Shown here piece after piece: positions 12,601-22,500 of a stretch of 64,000 bases of DNA. The position numbers were made by a program, and so were the translations under genes. Position 1 is the stretch's first letter, and every line of letters starts with the position of its first letter. The notes below the pieces were generated by a model. That model saw only the letters and a program-made list of their open reading frames with translations, searched no databases and was not told the origin of the DNA. This DNA is from Paguma larvata (taxonomy: Eukaryota; Chordata; Mammalia; Carnivora; Viverridae), in NCBI GenBank assembly GCA_030068075.1, contig CM057825.1:79003123-79067122 (forward strand). Direction: 5' to 3'.

Positions 12601-15600
12601 GTAAAACACACAAACGGTCTCAGGCTGGGCTCCACCTGAAAGAAGTCAACAATAAAGATGTCTTTCCTGAAAACGTGTAACCACAGAGCTTGTCTTCAGT
12701 TATGCTGGGGACCACATTCATGTATTTCCTACTCAACACCAGGTAAGAGACATACAAAGAGTCCTCTGGCATCACGCCCAGCTTTTTCTTCACTTTTACA
12801 GAAAAACCACGAGCAGCACAGAAGCTAGAACCCAAAGGATACGTGTCCCTCTATCTCGAGATTTCTCTTGGTCTGATGTTGCATCAGCAGTAATTTCAAG
12901 TGAAGATTTTGCCTTAAAGGGAGGCATCTGTACTTCATAATCAAGAAGAAACATAAAAGCCTCGGCTGCTTAGGCATCCTCCACAGAATGAGCCTTTTTG
13001 AAAATTATAATGTTTCTGACTTGACATTTAATTCCACAGACTCTTAATAAACACGGAGACAGCCGCACTCTCAAGGAGCTTTTAATCTTGCACACAGGCA
13101 AAATCTGTGAACTCAGCGCATGCTATTAACTCTTGTTTTCTTTCACTAGTTCCTCTAACTGGTCCCTCATATGGTTTTAAGATCCTTTCTGACTACGGTT
13201 ATTGCACAGGAAGTGCTCAGAGACCAAAGCCTAAACAGAAGCCAACCGAGTGAAGCATTGAGAGCCAGTCATGGAGGGCCCTTAAATGCTCATGTTCTAG
13301 GGAGAGAGTAGGGTGTCAGGAGTCTGTAAGTGCTAGAGGCAATAAGAAAGTGATGGAGAAGAAAGTACTTACATAACACACACCTGAAAAGTAAGAGCGA
13401 CAGGGAACCTGAGTTAGCGAAAGGAAGGTGGCTAATGCCACCATTGCCCTACAGAGTGATTCTAGTTAGGATGAAGCTTTCTGGATGATTCATGACAAGA
13501 CTGTTGAAACTGGAAGCAAGCTTACCTCAGCTGCTAAAATACAACAGTCCCTGTTTACATCCATTTGACTGAGTTCAGTTTTAGAAAATTCTTAAGATCC
13601 AGGCGATCCCCTACACAATTTGGAATGCGGGCTTATTCCATGAAGATAAGATCAACTTACATAATTTTTTTTTTGTTTTGCTTTCAACAAGTTATTTTCA
13701 CATCATGTGATACTTAAAACCTAGCTAAACACGTCACAAAATAAACAAAAACCCAGGAATATCGCAGAGAGCCAGGACATTTTTCCATAGCAGCTACTGA
13801 GCCCCCCTTACAAAGCCTGTTGGTAGTTGTATAGCTGCTCCAAACTAATAAGAGAAAAAATAAATCTAGGGTCAGTCAGTAGTTAGACACAATTCATATT
13901 TTAAGTAAATAATAATGATGCCACTCTCATCATTAGAAAAATCTGGAGAAAACCCAGAGGAAGAAGGAAGCTGAGTGTTATTTCGTCTCTTCTTGGGTTA
14001 CAGCTTTAGTCCCCATTCCTTACCTGATGTTCAAGGCCTCACGAAGCTAACCAAGCTCCACTACTTTGCTCCTACTATTCTCTGATACGAACTAGTTGCT
14101 GCACCCAGTTTGGGTCTCTCTCTGTCCATGGAGCACACCTGGGAACCCCATCTCCATCCCTTTGCACTGAATGACTTCCCAGAAGACACGTCTTCTTCAA
14201 CATTCTACTTCTGTTGCCTACTTGTAGGGCCGTTGCCTCTTCCCAGCCCACAATGCCGTCACTGGCCACCTCAGCCCCCGCACAGCAATTGTCCCTGTAA
14301 GCTCCCACAGCACTGAATGCCATGCTGCATTTGGCACTTGCTTTCGTCCTGATATTTTTGACATTTGGTACATTCAGATATTATCTCCCCGGCTAACTGG
14401 GTGTTCCCTGAGAGAAGAAACCAGATTCCTATTTTTCACTGCATGATCCCCCCCAAAAGCCCAGTGTGGTGGTTCTGTGTCACGAAGCCTTAGGGCGTCA
14501 CTTTCCATTTATCCTTATAAATGTAAGGGAAAAAAGATAAAAGTGGAAGGGAAAAAGGGAAAGGGGAAACTTGTGTGAACGCTTCAGGTATCTCCTTCGG
14601 AAGAATAGATGGCGACCTTTGAAGAAAGCATCAGAAGGGATCTTCCTGAGAGGAATCAAGCAGAGTGCTACCGGTCACCCGTTTTTCTTTTGTGACAGGG
14701 ATATACTTGCACACCATCGGACTTGGACTGGGTCTCTGTGAAATCTGGCCCAAGCCCGAGAGCACCAGTTCACGGCCCCTGCTTGTCCTCAGCAACCTCT
14801 CTGCGAGAGCGACAGCTAGAGAAGCGCTGCCATGTTTCCTCTGAGTGTGTCTCACGAGGGACCATGGGTTCAGAAGCTAATCTGCCAGCTCTGTCCCTGC
14901 TGGAACCATGCCAAAGTGGATTGGCTACACAAGCAAATCATCCTGCGCTTGTCCAGAGTCACCGTTTACAGTGGTTCTCAATTTTTGCTGCATATTAGAA
15001 CTCCCGGGGGAGATTTCAAAGTTCCTTATGCACACTCCATGATGTTTAAATACGAATCTCTGACAACAGACCCAGGCATCAGTGTTTTAAAATTTTCCCC
15101 CTTGATTTCAATGTGCCATCGAGTTTGAGAAGCAGTGGTTAAACCAAGTCCACCAGCGAACTACCCAAACGTTCACTCTGCTGGGGTAATGTTAGAAAAA
15201 CACTGGCCTAGGGGCGCCTGGGTGGCTCAGTCAGTTAAGCAGGGCGACTTTGGCTCGGGTCATGATCTCACTGTCTGTGAGTTCGAGCCCCGCATCAGGC
15301 TCTGTGCTGACGGCTCAGAGCCTGAAGCCTGCTTCGGATTCTGTGTTTCCCTCTCTCTCTGCCCTTCCTCCGCTCATGCTCTGTCTCTATGTCTCTCAAA
15401 AATAAATAAATGTTAAAAAAAAGAAAGAAAGAAAGAAAAACACTGGCATATTCCAAAATAAGCACAGGGCTGCGGTAGGCAATGCAGTCAGGACTTATCT
15501 TTGATTACCAGCATGGCTGGATATCTAGCTTCTGATTAAGCCAGTCTTTAGCATCTCCATGTTTTTCTCTTCCCTGTGGTCTTTTGGGACCCCATTAACA

Positions 15601-16529
15601 ACTCAACCTAAAAGTGAACAAGAGGAAGCTAGAGATGACAACAATACTTTTCGCTTTCTCTTAGTGGGGACAGGCACTCCCAGTGGTTCTCGTCCCGACT
15701 GTTCATTAGAATCACCTGTGACATTGAACTACACAAGTGCAGGGCCCTCATCTCAGAGATGCAGGTTCAAGTCCCCTAGAGCTGCATTTCTCATCACGTG
15801 GTCTCCACATCAGAAGCATCTGTATCACCTGGGAACTCCTTACAAATGCAAATTCTCAGAGCCCATCATAGACTTACTGGGTCAGGAATGGGGTTAGGGG
15901 AGAGGTATAAATCTGTGTTTTAATAAGCTCTCCAGGGAATGCTGATCATACTGGAGATTGAGGACCACTGGCCTAGGAGGGTACAGGATTCCATGATTTT
16001 GAAGATATCCACAGGTGTTTCTACCGGGCAGCCTAGGGGAAGTTCATGGGCTAAATATTACTGGCTTAGGCAGCTGACACTAGTATTCTAATTGCACTTT
16101 CCATGTTCTCCCGATGTCCAGTCCTCCAGGGGAGACAGAGTGTCTTTCACTAGGGTGAGTATGAGGCTACTGCATTACGTAAAAATATAATAAATATGGT
16201 GTTGTTGTGTTCAGTCATTTTAACAACTGGGTTAAGTCATCAGTGAAGACTGTCTAGCTACTCAAACATTTGTCAATAAAATGTTCTGTCCTCATCATCT
16301 CTCCATCGAATGAACCGTCTTTCCTCCAAAATTAAAATAGCCAATTAACAGTGACTCTACAGCTAAATATAACCATCTTTTTTATTCAAGAGGATAAAAG
16401 AGATACAAATATGGATGTGAAGCATCTACTTCCTTTTGAAATGGGCCTTTAGGTCAAAATTTCATGCTTCAGTTGGGCATCTATCTCATCCTTCAAAAGA
16501 ACTTAATGGCTTAAAAGGCTCCGGGTTGG

Positions 16530-16561
<32 letters not shown>

Positions 16562-19500
16562 TATTTGGAATTCTAGCTTTCATGCAGTTTCAGGATAGAA
16601 GCCTCTGGCAAAATATGTAATAAATGAGATCTTTATATGAACATCAATTCAAACTTTACATAAAGGAAGTTATTATGCAATGACTAAGGCTTCAAAGAGT
16701 GGCCAAAAGGCTGCTTGTTCTCTTCTTGTCCTGCTTTTGGCTGGGGAGGGGGAGCAGGAAGTATCACTTACCTCTGTTGGCGCTCCAATGCTGCTTCATG
16801 AGGAAGGGGCAATTCTATGGTTAGTTGATGTCTCTGAGAGCGTTGGATGATAAGTTGATAATAAAAGATCTACTACTAGCCTTAGATAAGAGAAGTGGCT
16901 GAGATCGCAAGCATGCCTCTCTCTACCTATGCGTCAGGGTCAACAAGGCTGTTCAGTCACGGGCACCCCAATCTGTCTACTGAGAGTTTACCTCGAGGAC
17001 AGTAGATGTCTGGAGCCCATCGGTTGCACTCATAATTGTCTGCTGCCTTTTCACAGGTGAAGCACTTAAATCCACCAGGATACGGTGTGGCTAGAAAAAG
17101 GATCAAGAGAAAAAATTAATTTTTTAGACTGAGCACAGAATCCTGAAGGTAGACATTTTCAGTTTTTAAAAAGGATTCTCAAAACAACCTGGCGATTTCT
17201 TAAAAAACTAAACATGTAACTACCATATGACCCAGCAATTACACTCGGAGGCATTTATCTCTGAGAACTGAAAACTAAAAGTCACACAAAAACCTATATG
17301 CAAATGTTCACAGCAACTCTATTTGTAATAGCCCAAAACTGGAAACAAATCAGATCCCCTTCAGTGAACGAATGGTTAAACACACTGTGGTACCTCCATA
17401 CTATGGATTGAATACTAGCAATAAAAGTGAACTATTAATACATTCAACAACTTGGATGAATTTCCAGGGATGCTAAGTGGGAAAAAAAGCAATCCCAAAG
17501 GTTATATTCTGTATGATTCCATTTATTTAACATTTTTTAAAAATGACAACATTTGGAAATGAAGGAAAGACTAGTGGTTGCCAGGGGTAAGGGATGGCAG
17601 TGGTTGGGGGGCAGGGTGAGAGGAAGGTGGGGGAGGGGAGGTTTGTAGGAGGGATTCTTGTGCTATTAAAACTGTTTAATGTCTTGACTTGGTGGGGGAT
17701 ACACAAACTCAATACATGTGAGAAAACTGTGTAGAACTAAATACACACACATACAAATGAACACAAGGAAAATTGGGGAAGTCTGAAAAAGACAGGTAGA
17801 TTGATTATATCAATGTTAGTAACCTGGTTGTGATATTGTTCTATAGTTTTCAAAATGTTACCATTGGGGGAAAGTGGGTAAAGTGAACATGGGATCTCCC
17901 TATATTATTTCTTATAGCTGCTTATGAATGTATAATTATCTCAATAAAAATTTCAATTAAAAATAGGCACTCCAGGGGTGCCTGGGTGGCTCAATTGGTT
18001 AAGCATCCAATTTCGGCTCAGGTCATGATCTCACAGTTCTTGAGTTTGAGACCCACATCGGGCTCTGCCCTAGTTGTGAGGAGCCTGCTTCAGATTCTGT
18101 GTGTGTGTGTCTCTCTCTCTGCCCTTCCTCCACTTGCACTCTCTCTCAAATATAAATAAATATTGAAAAAAAATAGGCACTCTGGATTTCCAAAGATTTA
18201 CTTTTATTCAACTTATACAGCTATGTCAATATGTAAATATAAATATTAGGTTAAATCATTAAAAGTTTCCTTATGTTTGACCATTTTTGACCTATAAAAG
18301 TGACAATTTCTCTGGTTCAATCTGATGTCTTTATCTGGTTGACTTGATATGGTTAAGAATTCCTGGGGATGGTAAGTATCAGCTAAGAAAAGAGTCTTCA
18401 TTACTAAAATCTATGCTGTGCAGAGGCGACCCTCCTAAGGGCTGTCTCGGGCCCATATCGAATGTCCATGGGGCAGCATGCTGAGGCCATGTGTAGATAT
18501 GGAGGCACTAGAGGCTTTTAGCTTGTGTCTGAGGGATGGGTAATTCCAGGAAGCCCTCCTAGCCCTTCGTCTCTGCACCCCTGAATTGCCCCTTCTTGCC
18601 TTCTGAAGAATACAAGTACTCGAAAGGTACTTGTATCCTTCCTTCATTTATGCTGAGGCCCGGGGGGTCTGGTGGGTCGTTCTCTAGAGAGTGCCCAGTG
18701 TACCCAGGGCCTGGTGGGCATTTAGAAACGAGCATCCAGATAGGGTGCCAGGAATGCCAGGTTGTCGCTGTCCTTTTTACTGATGCGCTCTTCCTTGCTG
18801 CTTATCAACTTAGAGTCTTGCCTCTCACAAACAGAACTTTTGTGTTTTTTTTTAATTTGTAAAATTACCTGGCCTCTTTGAAAACTACAAACAGTCGAAC
18901 ACTTCATCTGCAGGAGCCAACTGTTCTCCCTCGCAGATGGCTGAGCCTGCATATCCCACTGGTGGAAATAATCATCTCAGGGTAAATTGCTTTGCCCACA
19001 TGGAACCAATTAAGTATGTTATCAAAAATAAATGAAGGAGGAGGCAGCAGCTTAAGGCCAAAATTATGGGCCAGATTTAACTTTGATTTTCACCTTGCAT
19101 AGAAGAGTTGGCATCCTTGTACTGGCTTGCGGTATTTCACAGAGCTGACTCCGACAATATTCAATAACCTAGGATGATCAAAACTTATATGCTGTCTAAA
19201 AAAGACAAGTCACTGGACATTTGTAGGGGCCAACTATGTTCCTGCGAGTACAGGGTGACTCAAGTTCATAAGCATAATGAAAGTGAGTGCATGGACTGCC
19301 TTAGAACGTGAGGGACGGAAAGCAGCCGAGACAGCCATTCAATTGCTTCATTCCCAATGAGGAAATTTCACTGGGGGGAAACACGTTCTCCCTAACATAC
19401 AGTTATAATAAAACAGAAGTAAACTATTTTGTAAACTACACACAGATAATTTTTATGTCTCCACGTCCCACCATCTAGATAGGTGAGTTACATTTGAATT

Positions 19501-22500
19501 GAAAGATTCTACTTAGAGAAGTACACACCTGAAGAATTAAACACAAATAGTTTCTTAAATTCCAAAGACATTAAATATTCTTATGGATTTAAGTTAGCTT
19601 ATTTTTTACAAATACCGTTAGAGAAAACCCATACAAACTATTTTAGGAAACTGCCTTATTGGATACATTAAAAAAATAGTTTCACTATCACTTTAAAAAT
19701 ATGTAATACGTAGGGACATCAGGGTGGCTCAGTCGGTTGAGCATCCCACTTTGGCTCAGGTCATGATCTCATGGTTCCTGAGTTCCAGTCCTGCATCAGG
19801 TTCTCTTCCATCAGCACAGAGCTCGCTCCAGATCCTCTGTCCCACTCTCTCTCTGCCCTTCCCCCCCCCCACTTGCACATGCTATCTTTCAAAAAATTAA
19901 TAAATATTAAAAAATAATAATTTAAAGAATATGTAATACATAAATAAGTTTAAAAGAACTTTAAAGCAGTTTGTAAAATTTGAAGAATTGTTAGAGTAAA
20001 AGTTTTGAAAACAAAGATGTAAATGATTTGCCAAAGAAAAGTGTTTCTCAAAAGTTTATCATCACATTCACCGGGGTTTATGACTGCAAGTTAGCCGTAC
20101 CACTTCAGCTTGCATGATTAATTCACAAGAGTATCCAATTTTATCTGTCTGTCACTGTAGCCAGTAAAACTTTTCACTGGAATGTTGGATCAGTTATTCC
20201 TGGAAACTTTCCCATCAAAGAGACAAATTAAGAACCCTGAATGAAGATTGATGATCCAGTCACTACACGAATAAACTTATTGAGAACCTGGCACTAATAG
20301 GCTGTAGTGTTCCCAAATTTGGATTATTTAATAGATTCTTCAAAATGATTTTTAGCAAGACTAGTGACATATTAAATTAAATACTGTTATTTCTTACACA
20401 GATAGGCCTGGACTCTGAAATTAACCCAAAGTATATAAAAATTTAAACAGGAATATGGGCTAAAGCCCTATGGTAGCAAAATGAAGCTTTGTTTCAAATC
20501 ATTTGAATCTGAATGTGTTTATCAGCATATATTATTTACAATTAATCAAATGATCTTAATTTTAGTGAGTTTTACTTTTAAATCTACAACGTCTTATCTG
20601 TGTGATTCTCAACCATGACAGTCTAGTATTGCTTATAGGAACTTATATTTGCACCTTGGCAGGTAGTATTGATCAGTGAAAAATCAAACCCTTTTCAGCG
20701 ACAAATCTCCACAGACTCAGCTTTAAGTGGCCAGTTATAGCACAATACCAAGTAAATGGTTAAATTCCTCCCTCTGGAAATATTTAGCCAAAACTAAGGT
20801 CTACAGATGAGCAACTGTCTCCAGTAACTTGCTAATTGATACTGCATCTGATAAAGAAGTTCTTTTTTTAAAAGGAAGGAAAGAGGTTCCTAAGAGATGT
20901 GTTATTTTCTTCTTTGTTACTTCAAAGCATTACAGAGCAAGTAGAGTTTCAAACCGTTGTGGCCCCAGCTGTGAATGAATCTAATTTGGCTCTTGATCAC
21001 AGAGTTAATAAGCTTAGTATTCTGTATTTCAGGGCATAAGTCCTTGGTCCCTCAAGAGTAGGTGATTGTAAAGAAAAAAAGGAACGCCATAGTGCCCAGT
21101 TACTTCCTGTAACGTAATCTGTCCATTAAGTCTCGTGGTCAGCCATAGTTCAACCGACTATAATTCATTCGTAAGGCGATGGAAGAGATTTCATCTTTGT
21201 TTCCATCTCTTGGAACTTCTGCCTGGACAAAGGCCTTCAGTTACCAGAACTGTGGTGAGAAGGTAATCTTGTTTTACAATGTATGCTGATAGGTAATGCA
21301 TCCAAACTTGTTTTATTCTTGCCAAGTTAATTTCCATTGTTTTTGGAAACTGGATGCAAGCGTAAAATTTCTAGAAATCTAATAAATTTATCTTCTTTCT
21401 CATTCCATCTAGGAACAACATATTGTCAGTATAACTTGAATACTATGAGTGTATTTCTGATCGAAATGCATTTCCTGGTACTTTGCCAGAAAGTGCCCTT
21501 ACTCCCTAAGACTTGCATAGTATGGAATTATGCAAAAACGTCATTGGCTCACTATGTGGGCATAAACAAGACCGCTAGGCTAGAGATATAGCTCTTTGTT
21601 CAATGTGACTAAGGAAGGACTCAGAATATGCAACCAGAGGAAAACTGGATTTCTCAGGAAAGGTTTCTAGTATAAGTAAAGAAAGGGAGGCCAAGAACAG
21701 GTTGAAACCACTTAGGATGTTAAATTCTTCTATCTCATGTGACGTCTAGCAACCAAATAAGTCACTCCATTTCTCTGAATACTAACTTCTGTTTTGAAAG
21801 TTTTATTAGTCTTTGGTATTTTAATTATAGGGGCAGGAAGAAATTCATTCTTTTTCACATGCGAAAGAAAAGGAAAACATACAAACTATAGAAAAGAATG
21901 TTATTGAGGACAGTGCCTCAAGTTTGAAAGCCATAAAGTTGGTTTGTTTTAAAGGTGAGAAACTTCAAAAAATGAGGGGCCCAGGGAGCAACGGAGATTA
22001 GTCATGGGACGCTGAACTTTCCCCACCAGGGTTTCAATCTCAGCCCCGCTTACGATCTCTGAGGGCCTACTCAGGGACCATGGGAAATGCACTTGTTTGC
22101 CTGGTGTGGAAAACTTGTGTGTGTTGCCAACATCTCCTGGCATCATTGATTTCTCCTTGAGTAGGTTCTGAGCAGTAGCTAACATTAATGGAAACTGGCT
22201 CTCTCGCTGACCCCAGAAAAGCTGTTTGTGTCTCCATCTACCAAGTGAGGGGATTATATCAATAATTCAAAGTCAGAATAATCCCGCACCTCCCTCATCT
22301 ATTTTTTATGGTCTATGTTGTGCAGAAACCTGTGTATTTGTAGAAAAATCACTCCATCTGAACCTGATATAGCGGGTGCTGCTCAGGGGCAGACGCCATG
22401 ACCTTTCAAAAAATCAAATGCAAAAACAAGCAAACAAACATCGAACACTTGTGGAATAGTGTGGAGAAATGTGCAGCAGGAACCATCGACAGGAACTTCA

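Larger units (their letters stand above)
3163..16991 (-). other. LYPD6 intron (13,829 bp)
   Basis: GT-AG intron between the exons ending codon 73 and starting it. It contains L2, L1, MaLR, MER5 and SINE copies listed separately. No exon-like segment with LYPD6 similarity was found inside it. Confidence 0.8.

Noticed and set aside
15211..15290. tRNA-like heads with A- and B-box-like motifs in the SINEs
   Set aside because: They are the tRNA-Lys-derived 5' parts of dispersed SINEs with A-rich tails and target-site duplications, not functional tRNA genes.
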